Shown here piece after piece: positions 6,702-15,888 of a stretch of DNA of 64,000 nt. The DNA is from Saccharopolyspora oryzae (GTDB lineage Bacteria > Actinomycetota > Actinomycetes > Mycobacteriales > Pseudonocardiaceae): contig NZ_JAQGLA010000014.1 in assembly GCF_027853915.1 (NCBI RefSeq), forward strand, positions 61,840-125,839, given 5' to 3'. The position numbers were made by a program, and so were the translations under genes. Under the pieces are notes generated by a model. That model was not told the DNA's origin and searched no databases. It was given only the letters and a program-made list of their open reading frames with translations. The stretch's first letter is position 1. Each line of letters opens with the position of its first letter.

Positions 6702-8291
6702 ATGGCGAGCAGAGGACAGTCGAACGCCGCCCCGAGTCGTCGCGACTTCCTCCGGTACGTCGCGGCGGGTGCCGGCGCGGTGGGAGCCGGAACGTTGATC
6801 ACCGGCTGCTCGGGCGGCGCGGTCCGCAAAGCGCCGGTGCCGACCGGCCCGCCGCAGTACGGCGGACGGCTGCGGGTCGGCGTCGTCGGCGGCTCCAGCA
6901 AGGACACGCTGGACGCGCACGCCACCGTCACGCACCCGGACCAAGCACGGATCTTCCAGCTCTACGACACCCTGCTGCGCTACGACGACGAGTACCAGGT
7001 CCAGCCGGCGCTGGCCGAGTCCGTCGAGTCCGACCCGCAGGCCCTGACCTGGACGATCCGGCTGCGCGACGGCGTGGAGTTCCACAACGGCAAGACCATC
7101 ACCGCCGACGACGTGATCCACACGCTGCGCCGGATCGCAGACCCGGCCGACCCGAAGAACGGCGCGGTCGGGCTCAGCTCGCTGGACCTCAACGCCATGC
7201 AGGCGCTGGACCCGCGCACCGTCCGGCTGACCCTGTCCCGCCCGGACGTCACGCTGCCGGACCAGTTCGCCGAGTACGCCAACGGGATCGTGCCCGCCGA
7301 CTACGACCCGAAGCGGCCGGTCGGCAGCGGCGCGTTCAAGTTCGACTCCTTCGAACCCGGCCAGCAGAGCCTGTTCACCAAGCACGCCAACTACTGGCGC
7401 GAGGGCGAGCCGTACCTGGACGAGCTCGTGATCATCGACTTCCCGGACGACACGGCGCGGATCAACGCGCTGCTCGGCGGCCAGGTCGAGGCCATCGACC
7501 AGGTGCCGCTCGGGCTGCTGCGCGTGCTCGACGCGGACCCGAACCTGCGGCTGCTGGAGTCGGAGACCGGCTCGTGGATCCCGTTCACCATGCGGGTGGA
7601 CCGGCCGCCGTTCGACGACGTGCGGGTCCGGCAGGCGTTCCGGCTGGTCGTGGACCGGGAGCAGATGATCAGGCAGGTGCTCGGCGGCCACGGCACGGTC
7701 GGCAACGACCTGTACGCCCCCGCCGATCCGCTGTTCAACTCCGGCCTGCCGCAGCGCAAGCGCGACGTGGCCAAGGCCCGGCAGCTGCTGCGCGAGGCGG
7801 GCAAGGAGAACCTGACCGTCGAGCTGGTGACCTCGCCGGTGGCCGCGGGCGTGGTGGAGGCCGCGCAGGTGTTCGCCCAGCAGGCCGCGGAAGCCGGCAT
7901 CACGATCAACATCCGCCGGGTGGACAGCGGCGAGTTCTTCGGCGACATGTACCTGTCCTGGGACTTCGCCCAGGACTTCTGGTTCACCCGGAACTTCCTG
8001 GCGCAAGCCGGCTCCGGAAGCCTGCCGGATGCCCCGTACAACGAAACCCACTGGGACCACCCGGAGTTCAACGACCTGGTGAACCAGGCGCGGGCGACCA
8101 CCGATGAAGCGCGCCGCAAGGAGCTGATCGCGCGGGCGCAGCAACTCGAGTGGGAGAGCGGCGGCTACATCGTGTGGGGCTTCCCGAACCAGCTCGACGC
8201 GCACAGCGTGCGGGTGGTCGGCCTCAACTCGGACAAGAGCGGCATCCCGCTGAACTCCTACGGCTTCCGGCACGCCTGGCTGGCGAAGTGA
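6702..8291 (+). CDS. peptide ABC transporter substrate-binding lipoprotein (Tat)
   Basis: Extracellular receptor of the SBP_bac_5 (DppA/OppA) family, 529 residues. The N-terminus has a twin-arginine signal SRRDFLRYVAAGAGAVGAG followed by a lipobox ending TGC, so it is exported folded and anchored as a lipoprotein. Family signatures follow, such as LRDGVEFHNGKTITADDVIHTLRRI and PVGSGAFKFDSF. The start ATG 6702 has AGGAGG at 6686-6691. It heads an operon with two permeases, a double ATPase and a serine hydrolase, all on the same strand with minimal gaps. Oligopeptides are the likely cargo, though nickel or glutathione-type members exist in this family. Confidence 0.93.
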   Translation: MASRGQSNAAPSRRDFLRYVAAGAGAVGAGTLITGCSGGAVRKAPVPTGPPQYGGRLRVGVVGGSSKDTLDAHATVTHPDQARIFQLYDTLLRYDDEYQVQPALAESVESDPQALTWTIRLRDGVEFHNGKTITADDVIHTLRRIADPADPKNGAVGLSSLDLNAMQALDPRTVRLTLSRPDVTLPDQFAEYANGIVPADYDPKRPVGSGAFKFDSFEPGQQSLFTKHANYWREGEPYLDELVIIDFPDDTARINALLGGQVEAIDQVPLGLLRVLDADPNLRLLESETGSWIPFTMRVDRPPFDDVRVRQAFRLVVDREQMIRQVLGGHGTVGNDLYAPADPLFNSGLPQRKRDVAKARQLLREAGKENLTVELVTSPVAAGVVEAAQVFAQQAAEAGITINIRRVDSGEFFGDMYLSWDFAQDFWFTRNFLAQAGSGSLPDAPYNETHWDHPEFNDLVNQARATTDEARRKELIARAQQLEWESGGYIVWGFPNQLDAHSVRVVGLNSDKSGIPLNSYGFRHAWLAK

Positions 8292-8302
8292 GGGGACACC
8301 AG

Positions 8303-9256
8303 ATGACTCGAATGCTGGTCAAGCGCATCCTGCTCGGCTTGGTGATCCTCTGGGCGGTGTCCGTGGTGGTCTTCCTGGCCACCCAGGCACTCCCGGGCGA
8401 CGCCGCGCGCGCCATCCTCGGCCGCGAGGCCACCCCCGAGCGGCTGGCCGCGCTGCGCGAGCAGCTGCACCTCGACGAGCCGCTGTGGATGCAGTACTTC
8501 TCCTGGCTGGGCAACATCTTCCAGCTCAACCTCGGCGAGTCCTACGCCAACGGCATGCCGGTGACCGAGCTGCTGAGCTCGCGGCTGAACAACTCGCTGG
8601 CGCTGATGCTGTGCGCGACGTTGATCAGCGTGCCGCTGTCGATCCTGGTCGGCACCTACAGCGCGCTGCGCCGCGACAAGACCTTCGACCACACCACCTC
8701 GGTGGTCAGCCTGGTGCTGGCCGCGCTGCCGGAGTTCGTGGTCGGCATCCTGCTGGTGCTGCTGTTCTCCACCGGCGTGCTGAACCTGCTGCCCGCGGTG
8801 TACGTGATGACCGGGTCGGGTTCGGCGTGGAGCGATCCGGTGCAGCTGGTGCTGCCGACGTTGACGATGGTGCTCGCGGTTTCGCCCTACATCGTGCGCA
8901 TCATGCGCGCCACCATGATCGAGGTGCTGGAGAGCGAGTACGTCCAGCAGGCCCGGTTGAAGGGCATGCCGGAGCGGACCGTGATCCTGCGGCACGCGCT
9001 GCCGAACTCGATCGGCCCGGTGGCCCAGGTGATCGCGCTGCAGCTGGCCTGGCTGGCCGGTGGCGTGGTCATCGTCGAATTCCTGTTCCGCTTCCCCGGT
9101 ATCGGGTTCGCGCTGGTGGACGCGGTGAACAACCGCGACCTGCCGGTGGTGCAGACGCTGACGCTGGCCATCGCGGCCGTCTACATCGTCGTGAACCTGC
9201 TGGCCGACGTGGTGAGTCTGGCCGCCAACCCGAAGGTGAGGTCCGCCGCGCGATGA
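8303..9256 (+). CDS. peptide ABC transporter permease, DppB type
   Basis: Integral membrane permease of 317 residues with about six membrane segments. It shows the DppB N-terminal signature LVKRILLGLVILWAVSVVVFLATQALPGD. A periplasmic-side segment with LREQLHLDEPLWMQYFSWLGN follows. The EAA coupling loop is EYVQQARLKGMPERTVILRHALPNS. It starts 11 bases after the receptor stop, and its stop overlaps the next start as ATGA. It forms the channel together with the DppC-type partner. Confidence 0.93.
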   Translation: MTRMLVKRILLGLVILWAVSVVVFLATQALPGDAARAILGREATPERLAALREQLHLDEPLWMQYFSWLGNIFQLNLGESYANGMPVTELLSSRLNNSLALMLCATLISVPLSILVGTYSALRRDKTFDHTTSVVSLVLAALPEFVVGILLVLLFSTGVLNLLPAVYVMTGSGSAWSDPVQLVLPTLTMVLAVSPYIVRIMRATMIEVLESEYVQQARLKGMPERTVILRHALPNSIGPVAQVIALQLAWLAGGVVIVEFLFRFPGIGFALVDAVNNRDLPVVQTLTLAIAAVYIVVNLLADVVSLAANPKVRSAAR

Positions 9257-10152
9257 CCACGACTGCGCAGAAAACCAACACCTCGACCAGTTCCGCCCCC
9301 GCGCCGCGCGCGGTCGGGGTCTGGCGGGCCGCGCTGCGGCTGCCGCGGACGAAGATCGGCCTGGCGCTGTCGGCGCTGGTGGTGCTGACCGCGATCGTCG
9401 GTCCGCTGCTGGCCCCGCACGCCGCCACCGAGTTCGTCGACACCCCGTTCTCCGACCCGACCGGGGCGACCTGGTTCGGCACCGACAACCTGGGCCGCGA
9501 CGTGCTGACCCGGTTCCTGCACGGCGGTCAGACGCTGCTGCTGCTGGCGGCGCTGGCCACCCTGCTGGGCGTCGGGGGCGGCGCGCTGCTGGGCATGTAC
9601 GCCGGTTACCGCCGCGGCTGGCTGGACGAGCTGCTGATGCGCTTCGGCGACATCGCGCTGGCGTTCCCGCAGGTCGTGCTGGCCCTGCTGTTCGTCAGCG
9701 TGGTCGGCCCCGAGCTGTGGCTGCTGGTGCTGGTGGTCGGCGGCAGCCACCTGCCCCGCGTGATGCGCGTGGTGCGGGCGGCCACCCTGTCGGTCGCCGA
9801 ACGCGACTTCGTCAAGTCCGCCGAGGCGATCGGCCTGTCCAAGTTCCGGATCCTGCTGGGCGAGATCCTGCCGAACGTGACCGGCACCGTGCTGGTCGAG
9901 CTCGGCCTGCGGTTGAACTACTCGATCGGCCTGGTCGCGGGCCTGAGCTTCCTCGGTCTCGGCCTGCAGCCGCCGACCGCGGACTGGGGCCTGATGATCA
10001 ACGAGAACCGGATCGCCCTGACCGTCCAGCCGTGGGCGGTGGCGCTGCCGGTGCTGGCGATCGCGATCCTGACCATCGGCACGAACCTGGTCGCCGACGG
10101 CCTCGCCCGCTCCGTCGCAGGTGTCGACCGAGGCATCGAGAAGGCCCGCTGA
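9253..10152 (+). CDS. peptide ABC transporter permease, DppC type
   Basis: Second permease, 299 residues. It has the short cytosolic N-terminal stretch and first helix typical of DppC, the signature WFGTDNLGRDVLTRFLHGGQTLL, and the EAA loop SAEAIGLSKFRILLGEILPN. It overlaps the preceding gene by four bases (ATGA), which indicates translational coupling. After its stop comes a 94-base gap holding a dispersed palindromic repeat before the ATPase gene. Confidence 0.93.
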   Translation: MTTTAQKTNTSTSSAPAPRAVGVWRAALRLPRTKIGLALSALVVLTAIVGPLLAPHAATEFVDTPFSDPTGATWFGTDNLGRDVLTRFLHGGQTLLLLAALATLLGVGGGALLGMYAGYRRGWLDELLMRFGDIALAFPQVVLALLFVSVVGPELWLLVLVVGGSHLPRVMRVVRAATLSVAERDFVKSAEAIGLSKFRILLGEILPNVTGTVLVELGLRLNYSIGLVAGLSFLGLGLQPPTADWGLMINENRIALTVQPWAVALPVLAIAILTIGTNLVADGLARSVAGVDRGIEKAR

Positions 10153-10166
10153 TGCTCACCGATCAC

Positions 10167-10213
10167 GCAAATTCAATGGAAATTGGACACGCGATTTCAA
10201 CGGAAATCGTGTC
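10167..10213. repeat. TTTCAATGGAAA-family palindromic element inside operon
   Basis: The left part carries ATTCAATGGAAAT (10171-10183). The right part forms a hairpin: GACAC from 10186, a CG insertion, then GATTTC, pairing with GAAATCGTGTC at 10203-10213. The same core occurs in larger perfect palindromes at 32764-32811, 47000-47047 and 47314-47365. This copy is the most degenerate, and it sits between two genes of one operon, where it could lower expression of the distal genes. Confidence 0.65.
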
Positions 10214-10246
10214 GGGTTCCCGCCGATCCCACCTCCGGAGGTGTCG

Positions 10247-12016
10247 ATGACTTCCCCCGCTCTGGACGCCGCCGGCCTGGAAATCCGAGGGGTTCCCTCG
10301 GAGGCCGCCATCGTCGCCGACATCTCGTTCACCCTGGCCCCGGGCGAGATCCTGGGCCTGATCGGCGAATCCGGTTCCGGCAAGACCACCCTGGGCCTGG
10401 CGATGCTGCGCTACTGCAAGCGCGGCACCCGCATCGCCGACGGCCGGATCCGCGTCGGCGACACCGACCTCATGGACCTCCCGGCCAAGCAGGCGGCCGC
10501 GCTGCGCGGTCGCCGGGTCGCCTACATCCCGCAGTCCCCCGCCTCCGCGCTGAACCCGGCGCTGCGGCTGATCACGCAGCTCAGCGAGGCCGTGCACGAC
10601 GTCTCCGGCGATGCCGCGCGGAAGCGGATCAAGCAAGTGCTCACCGAGGTCGCGCTGCCGGACGACGACGAGTTCCTGCGCCGCTACCCGCACCAGCTCT
10701 CGGGTGGCCAGCAGCAGCGGATCGCGATCGCGATGGCGTTCGTCGGCCGCCCCGAGGTGGTGGTGCTGGACGAGCCGACCACGGGTCTGGACGTCACCAC
10801 GCAGAAGACGGTGCTGGCCACCATCCGCGAGATGTGCGAGCGGCACGGTACGGCCGGCGTGTACATCTCGCACGACATGGCGGTGGTCGCCGAGCTGGCC
10901 GACCGGATCGCGGTGATGTACTCCGGGCGCATCGTGGAGACCGGCCCGACCGAGCAGGTGCTCAACGAGCCGCGCCACCACTACACCGCCGGTCTGGTGC
11001 TCGCGGTGCCGGACCTGGACGGCAAGCGGGCGATGCAGGCCATCGACGGCCAGGCCCCGTCGCCGCTGAGCCGTCCGGGCGGCTGCGCGTTCGCGCCCCG
11101 CTGCGCGGCGGCGACCGACGAGTGCCGCAGCGAGGTCCCGCAGGTCGAAGAGGTCTCGCCCGGGCACGAGATCCGCTGCCTGCACCCGCGTTCCGGACGG
11201 CTCGTGGCCGAGCCGCGTCCGCAGGGCACTTCGCCGGAAGCTGCCGAACCGGTGCTCGAGGTGCGCAACATCCGCGCCTGGTACACGGATTCGCCGGTGC
11301 TGCACGACGTTTCGCTGTCCGTCGAGCCGGGCACCTGCCTGGCGCTGCTGGGCGAGTCCGGCAGCGGCAAGACCACGCTGTCGCGCTGCCTGGCCGGTCT
11401 GCACGCCAAGCACGAGGGCTCGGTGCTGCTGCGCGGCGCCGAACTCGCGCCCAGCAGCGCGAAGCGCACCCGGGACCAGCGGCGCCAGGTGCAGTACGTG
11501 TTCCAGAACCCGTACGAGTCGCTGAACCCGCGCCGCCGCGTGCGCGACCTGGTGGCCCAGCCGATCTCGGTGCTCGGCGGTGGTTCCGGCGGCAAGAGCA
11601 CCGAGGAGCGGGTGATCGAGGCGCTGGAGCTGGCCGCGCTGCGCCCGGACATCGCCGAGCGCTACCCGGACCAGCTCAGCGGTGGTGAGCGGCAGCGGGT
11701 GGCGATCGCCCGCGCCCTGGTCACCCGGCCCGACGTGCTGATCTGCGACGAGATCACCTCGGCGCTGGACGTGTCGGTGCAGTCGGCGATCGTCGACCTG
11801 CTGCAGGACCTGCGCGAGCGGATGGGCCTGGCGCTGGTGTTCGTCACGCACAACATCGCGCTGGTGCGCAACATCGCGCAGCAGGTGGCGGTGCTGCAGG
11901 GCGGGCGGATCGTGGAGCACTCCTCGGCCGACGAGCTGTTCGCCGCGCCGCAGCACGAGTACACGCAGTCGTTGCTGGCCGATGCTCCCAACTTCGAGCT
12001 GGAGGCGAGCAGCTGA
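10247..12016 (+). CDS. double ABC ATPase (DppD-DppF fusion)
   Basis: A 589-residue protein with two complete ABC ATPase domains that drives peptide import. The first has Walker A GESGSGKTT at 40-48, signature LSGGQQQR at about 150 and Walker B VVVLDEPTTGLD. After it comes the oligopeptide-transporter C-terminal stretch with a Cys cluster (GGCAFAPRCAAATDECRSE). The second has GESGSGKTT near 368, LSGGERQR near 478 and Walker B VLICDEITSALD. Most systems use two separate genes; the fusion is common in actinobacteria. The start ATG 10247 has GGAGG just upstream. The stop overlaps the next start by one base. Confidence 0.95.
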   Translation: MTSPALDAAGLEIRGVPSEAAIVADISFTLAPGEILGLIGESGSGKTTLGLAMLRYCKRGTRIADGRIRVGDTDLMDLPAKQAAALRGRRVAYIPQSPASALNPALRLITQLSEAVHDVSGDAARKRIKQVLTEVALPDDDEFLRRYPHQLSGGQQQRIAIAMAFVGRPEVVVLDEPTTGLDVTTQKTVLATIREMCERHGTAGVYISHDMAVVAELADRIAVMYSGRIVETGPTEQVLNEPRHHYTAGLVLAVPDLDGKRAMQAIDGQAPSPLSRPGGCAFAPRCAAATDECRSEVPQVEEVSPGHEIRCLHPRSGRLVAEPRPQGTSPEAAEPVLEVRNIRAWYTDSPVLHDVSLSVEPGTCLALLGESGSGKTTLSRCLAGLHAKHEGSVLLRGAELAPSSAKRTRDQRRQVQYVFQNPYESLNPRRRVRDLVAQPISVLGGGSGGKSTEERVIEALELAALRPDIAERYPDQLSGGERQRVAIARALVTRPDVLICDEITSALDVSVQSAIVDLLQDLRERMGLALVFVTHNIALVRNIAQQVAVLQGGRIVEHSSADELFAAPQHEYTQSLLADAPNFELEASS

Positions 12017-13116
12017 TGGGTGGTTTCGACCAGGTCGGCGAGGAGTTCGCCGCGATCGTCGCAGAGGACGACGCCGGGGCGGCGTTCGCGGTGTTCCGCG
12101 ACGGCGAGCAGGTCCTCGACCTGCAGGCCGGGCACCGCGATCCCGAGGGCGCCGAGCCGATGACGACGGACACCCTGATGCCGATCTTCTCCGGCACCAA
12201 GGGAATCGTGGCCACCGGCGTGGCGCTGCTGATCGACCGCGGCGCGATCGATCCCGAGGCACCGGTGACCCGGTACTGGCCGGAGTTCGGCGCGGCGGGC
12301 AAGCAGGACGTCGCGGTGCGGCAGCTGCTCTCGCACTCCGCCGGCCTGCCCTACCCGGAACGCCCGGTGACCAGGGAAGACGCGGCGGACGACCAGGCGA
12401 TGGCCGCGCTGCTGGCCGCGCAGGCACCGCTGTGGCCGGTCGGCTCGACCACCGCGTACCACGCGCTGACCTTCGGTTGGCTGGCCGGCGAGCTGATCCG
12501 CCGCGTGGACGGCCGTGCGGTCGGCGAGTTCCTGCGCACCGAGATCGCCGAACCGCTCGGCGCGGATTTCTGGCTCGGACTCCCGGAATCGGAGTGGCCG
12601 CGCACCGGTCGGCGCTGGCGCGCCGCCGACTACCAGGTGGCCAACCGGCTGAACACCCCGGAAGCCCTGGCCTACCGCGACAAGGTGTACGGCAACCCGC
12701 CCTCGCTGCTGGGCGACGGCGCCCCGTGGAACACCCCGGACTGGTGGACCAGCGGCCTGCCAGGTGGCGGCGCGATGGCGTCCGCCCGCGGCATGGCGGC
12801 GGTGTATTCGGCGCTGGTGAGCGGAAAACTGGTCGCCGAGTCCACAGTGGAGCGGATCAGCCGCGAGGAGAGCCGGGGAACCGACCCCGGCACCGGGCGT
12901 CCGCTGGTCTTCGGCCTCGGCTACGAGCTCCAGGACGCGCTGGAGACCTACGGCCCGTCGACCGACGGCTTCGGGCACAGCGGAGCGGGCGGTTCCCTCT
13001 TCGGCTGCTGGCCGAGCGCAGGTGTCTCGTTCGCCTTCAGCCCGTGCCTGATGCGCACCGAAGGCTTCGACGACCGAGCGCACCGCCTCCTCACCGCCCT
13101 GCACACCTGCCTCTGA
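12016..13116 (+). CDS. beta-lactamase-fold serine hydrolase
   Basis: A 366-residue member of the class C beta-lactamase / D-aminopeptidase / EstB esterase family. The catalytic S-x-x-K is in PIFSGTKGI (about residue 58). A tyrosine in TAYHALTFG could fill the second conserved motif, and the third motif is GHSGAG near residue 320. No signal peptide is seen, so it acts inside the cell. It is the last gene of the peptide-uptake operon, and its ATG overlaps the ATPase stop. Hydrolysis of imported D-amino-acid peptides, beta-lactams or esters is possible. The operon favours a peptidase role, but sequence alone does not decide. Confidence 0.85.
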   Translation: MGGFDQVGEEFAAIVAEDDAGAAFAVFRDGEQVLDLQAGHRDPEGAEPMTTDTLMPIFSGTKGIVATGVALLIDRGAIDPEAPVTRYWPEFGAAGKQDVAVRQLLSHSAGLPYPERPVTREDAADDQAMAALLAAQAPLWPVGSTTAYHALTFGWLAGELIRRVDGRAVGEFLRTEIAEPLGADFWLGLPESEWPRTGRRWRAADYQVANRLNTPEALAYRDKVYGNPPSLLGDGAPWNTPDWWTSGLPGGGAMASARGMAAVYSALVSGKLVAESTVERISREESRGTDPGTGRPLVFGLGYELQDALETYGPSTDGFGHSGAGGSLFGCWPSAGVSFAFSPCLMRTEGFDDRAHRLLTALHTCL

Positions 13117-13123
13117 GCCAATC

Positions 13124-13162
13124 CGATGTGGGGTGCCCGAACAGAACCGGCACCCCACATCG
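13124..13162. terminator. terminator of the peptide-uptake operon
   Basis: The arms 13124-13137 (CGATGTGGGGTGCC) and 13149-13162 are exact inverted copies, 14 pairs, with an 11-base loop, starting eight bases after the serine hydrolase stop. Confidence 0.8.
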
Positions 13163-13233
13163 TGGTTTCGCGGCCGCGCTGAGCGCCGAAAATCCGTGTC
13201 GCGGAAGGCGTGCTCGGCAGTAGCCTGGCGCGC

Positions 13234-13644
13234 ATGGAATTCGAGGTGGACGACTCCCGGGACCGGGTGGATCGCGACGTGGTCTGGAACTTCCTGTCCA
13301 CGCAGGCGTACTGGGGCGGGTGGCGCCGGCGCGAGCACGTCGAGCGCCAGATCGACCTGGCGTGGCGGGTGGTCGGCGCCTACCGGAAGTCCGACGGCCG
13401 GCAGATCGGCTTCGCGCGGGCGTTCTCCGACGGGGTGGCCGGCGCCTACCTGGCCGACGTGTTCGTCCTCCCGGAGGCCCGCGGCCACGGCGTCGGCAAG
13501 GCCGTGGTCCGCACCATGATCGAGGACGGTCCGGGCCGCGACTTCCGCTGGATGCTGCACACCGACGACGCCCACGGCCTCTACCGGGCCTTCGGCTTCA
13601 CCGAACCCGACACCACCTACCTGGAACGCCCCCGACCCGCCTGA
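13234..13644 (+). CDS. GNAT-family N-acetyltransferase
   Basis: A 136-residue GNAT acetyltransferase. The acetyl-CoA loop appears as VFVLPEARGHGVGKAVVRTMI (pattern Q/R-x2-G-x-G/A near residue 90). The C-terminus GLYRAFGFTEPD is the usual end of the fold. The substrate is not predictable. ATG 13234 is preferred over an in-frame GTG at 13210 because the family normally begins just before the first strand. It has no operon partner. Confidence 0.85.
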   Translation: MEFEVDDSRDRVDRDVVWNFLSTQAYWGGWRRREHVERQIDLAWRVVGAYRKSDGRQIGFARAFSDGVAGAYLADVFVLPEARGHGVGKAVVRTMIEDGPGRDFRWMLHTDDAHGLYRAFGFTEPDTTYLERPRPA

Positions 13645-13743
13645 CCAACGCCGAGCCGTTCGCACGAAATTGACCACTCCTGGGGTGACAGCGCACCGGA
13701 ACGTCCGGTGGAGTTCGGCGGGCGGAGCCCCCACCATGTCCTC

Positions 13744-14040
13744 ATGACCGAACTACTCACCGACACCCAGGTCGCCGCGGCGCTCGAACACCTCCCGGAA
13801 TGGCGGCAGGACGGGGCCCAGCTGTCCCGCACCGTCGAGTTCGCCAGCTTCCCGCAGGCGATCCAGGCGGTCACCCGGATCGCCGAGATCGCGGAGAGCG
13901 AGAACCACCACCCGGACATGGACATCCGCTGGCGCACCGTGGCGTTCCACTGCAGCACGCACTCCAAGGGCGGGATCACGGCCAACGACACCTCGCTGGC
14001 CCAGGAAATCGACAACGTGGTCGAGCAGCTGAAGTCCTGA
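13744..14040 (+). CDS. 4a-hydroxytetrahydrobiopterin dehydratase (PCD/DCoH)
   Basis: A 98-residue pterin-4a-carbinolamine dehydratase, which recycles the pterin product of aromatic amino acid hydroxylases. The family motif is ENHHPDMDIRWRTV near residue 58 with the catalytic His pair, followed by the second conserved His in FHCSTHSKGGIT. The start ATG 13744 matches family length; an upstream in-frame ATG at 13708 would add 12 atypical residues. No hydroxylase gene is nearby. It converges with the D-amino-acid oxidase, leaving an 18-base gap. Confidence 0.9.
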   Translation: MTELLTDTQVAAALEHLPEWRQDGAQLSRTVEFASFPQAIQAVTRIAEIAESENHHPDMDIRWRTVAFHCSTHSKGGITANDTSLAQEIDNVVEQLKS

Positions 14041-14058
14041 CGCAGCGCCGGTGGCGGG

Positions 14059-15012
14059 TCAGCCCTCCGCCAGATCCGCCACCTCGAAGGCGCAACCCCA
14101 GGACAGCGCCACCCCGCAGCCGCCGTGCCCGTAGTTGTGGATGATCCGCGCCCCCTCGTAGTGCTCGACCTCCACCCGCACCGACTCCCGCCCGGGCCGC
14201 AGCCCGACCAGCTCCTCGAGCACCTCGGCCTCGCCGAGCCGCGGCTCGATCGCGGCGCACCGCCGCCGGATCCCGGCGCTCACCGCTGGCCGGACCACCC
14301 GGTTCCACTCCTGGGCCTCCGCCACGCCGCCGAGCACGACGCGGTCGCCGTGCGGCATGTACGAGGTGAACTCACCCGAGTCGGTCAGCTCGACGAAGTA
14401 CTCGTCGATGCCGGGGTTGCGCACCACGACGTGCTGGCCGCGCACCGGGTGCACCCCGGGATCGCCGACCAGCTCGCGCGCACCCACACCGGTGCAGTTG
14501 ACCACCGTGCTCGCTTCGGCAGCCGCGTCGGCCAGCGTCGGGACCGGGCTGAGCTGCAGGTCTCCCCCGGCGTCCCGGAACCGCGCGACCAGGTGGTCGA
14601 GGTAGCGCGGCATGTCGATCAGCGGCACCGTCCCCCGGTATCCACTGGTGAAGCCCTCGGGCAGGTCGTCCGGGGTGCAGCGCCGCAGATCGGGGATCAG
14701 CCGGGCTTCGGTCGGGACCGCGTCGCCGAGGTCGAAGCGGGCGGCCATCCGACCGGCGCACAGGTGCACCCCGGAGGTGTCATCGCGGGCGAGCGCGGTG
14801 AACTCCGCGTGCGAGCGGGTCACCCAGTACAGCACCGGCTCGGCCGGCCTGAGCTGCGCCGGACCCCACATCGCACCGGCCACCGCTGAGGTGGTCGCGC
14901 GCGGCCGGTCCTCGGTCCGGATCCGAACCGGCCAGCCCGCCTCGGCGAGCACGACGCCGCAGGTCAGCCCCTGCACCCCCGCGCCGATCACCAGCACCTG
15001 TTCACCGGTCAT
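14059..15012 (-). CDS. D-amino-acid oxidase (FAD)
   Basis: A 317-residue FAD oxidoreductase of the DAO family, oxidising D-amino acids to imino acids and hydrogen peroxide. The N-terminal Rossmann motif is VLVIGAGVQGLTCGVVLAEAG. An internal MWGPAQLRP segment is the usual active-site lid region. The C-terminal signature HNYGHGGCGVALSWGCA is diagnostic. No peroxisomal or export signal is expected or seen, so the enzyme is cytosolic. It converges with the pterin dehydratase gene. Confidence 0.9.
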   Translation of the reverse strand: MTGEQVLVIGAGVQGLTCGVVLAEAGWPVRIRTEDRPRATTSAVAGAMWGPAQLRPAEPVLYWVTRSHAEFTALARDDTSGVHLCAGRMAARFDLGDAVPTEARLIPDLRRCTPDDLPEGFTSGYRGTVPLIDMPRYLDHLVARFRDAGGDLQLSPVPTLADAAAEASTVVNCTGVGARELVGDPGVHPVRGQHVVVRNPGIDEYFVELTDSGEFTSYMPHGDRVVLGGVAEAQEWNRVVRPAVSAGIRRRCAAIEPRLGEAEVLEELVGLRPGRESVRVEVEHYEGARIIHNYGHGGCGVALSWGCAFEVADLAEG

Positions 15013-15062
15013 CCTCGAAACGCTATCAGCGATCAGCCCTCCCCGACGAGCTGAAGTTCTGC

Positions 15063-15128
15063 CTGGTCAGGGGCCGTGAGTCTTTTGCGTCGCTATAGCA
15101 CCACAAAAGACTCACGGCCCCTGACCAG
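15063..15128. repeat. GTGAG-family palindrome (25-pair stem)
   Basis: The arms 15063-15087 and 15104-15128 are exact inverted copies over 25 bases around a 16-base loop that contains GCTATAGC. It belongs with similar elements at 24658, 30077 and 53761 (GTGAG and CTTT blocks around a GCTATAGC-like centre). It lies between the DAO gene and the stop of the alpha/beta hydrolase, both on the minus strand, so it probably ends the hydrolase transcript. Confidence 0.8.
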
Positions 15129-15144
15129 CAGAAACGCCGGCTCC

Positions 15145-15888
15145 TCAGCCCAGGAAGTCCTGGATCTCCGCGAGCCAGGCGCCGGGGTTCTGGGCGCCGA
15201 TGAGATGCCCGGACTCGACCTCCACGAGCTTCGCACCGGGGATCGCCGCCGCCAGTTCGCGCGAGTGGTGCGGTGGCACCAGCGTGTCCTGGGTCGTCGC
15301 GACGACCAGCGTCGGCACGGAGATCCCGGGCAGGTCGGCGCGGACGTCGATGGTGCGCAGCAGGTCGATGTGGTCGCCTGTTCCGGCCGGCACCCCGTCC
15401 GCCGTCCCGCGCAGCACCTCGTCCCAGCCGTCGAGCGAGTTCAGCGCCTCCGGCCCGAAGCAGTTCAGCAGCAAGAACCGCGCGAGCGCTTCCCGGTCGT
15501 CCAGGAGGTGCTGCCAGACGTCGAGGTTGAGGTGGAAGTGCCGGTCACCTCGGGCGAGTCCGGCAGTGAGCACCAGCGCGCTCACCCGTTCCGGATACCG
15601 CGCGGCGGCTCGAACCGCGACCGCCGTGCCCATCGAATACCCGAGCACCGCAAAGGTTTCCACCCCCGAGTCGACGGCAGCAGCGACGACGTCGTCGACC
15701 AGCCGGTCCAGTTCCAACGGCCGCTCGGCCTTCGGCGTCCCGCCCGATCCCGGGTAGTCCGGCGCGACGACGGTTCGCTCCTTCGCCAGTTCGTCGATGA
15801 ACGGGAAGTTCGCCGCGACCGACCCGCCCGCGCCGTGCGCGAGCAGCAACCCGGGACCCGATCCGCGGACCTCAAACGACAGCGACAT
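15145..15888 (-). CDS. alpha/beta hydrolase
   Basis: A 247-residue alpha/beta-hydrolase. It has an oxyanion-side HGAGG motif (residues 19-23), the nucleophile elbow GYSMG near residue 86, Asp in TTQDTLVPP and the terminal catalytic His in VESGHLIG. The start ATG 15888 is preferred over 15912 because GGAAGGAAG lies just upstream. This start overlaps the 3' end of the MFS gene by 17 bases, so the two are an operon. The substrate is unknown, and the family spans esterases, dehalogenases and peroxidases. Confidence 0.85.
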   Translation of the reverse strand: MSLSFEVRGSGPGLLLAHGAGGSVAANFPFIDELAKERTVVAPDYPGSGGTPKAERPLELDRLVDDVVAAAVDSGVETFAVLGYSMGTAVAVRAAARYPERVSALVLTAGLARGDRHFHLNLDVWQHLLDDREALARFLLLNCFGPEALNSLDGWDEVLRGTADGVPAGTGDHIDLLRTIDVRADLPGISVPTLVVATTQDTLVPPHHSRELAAAIPGAKLVEVESGHLIGAQNPGAWLAEIQDFLG

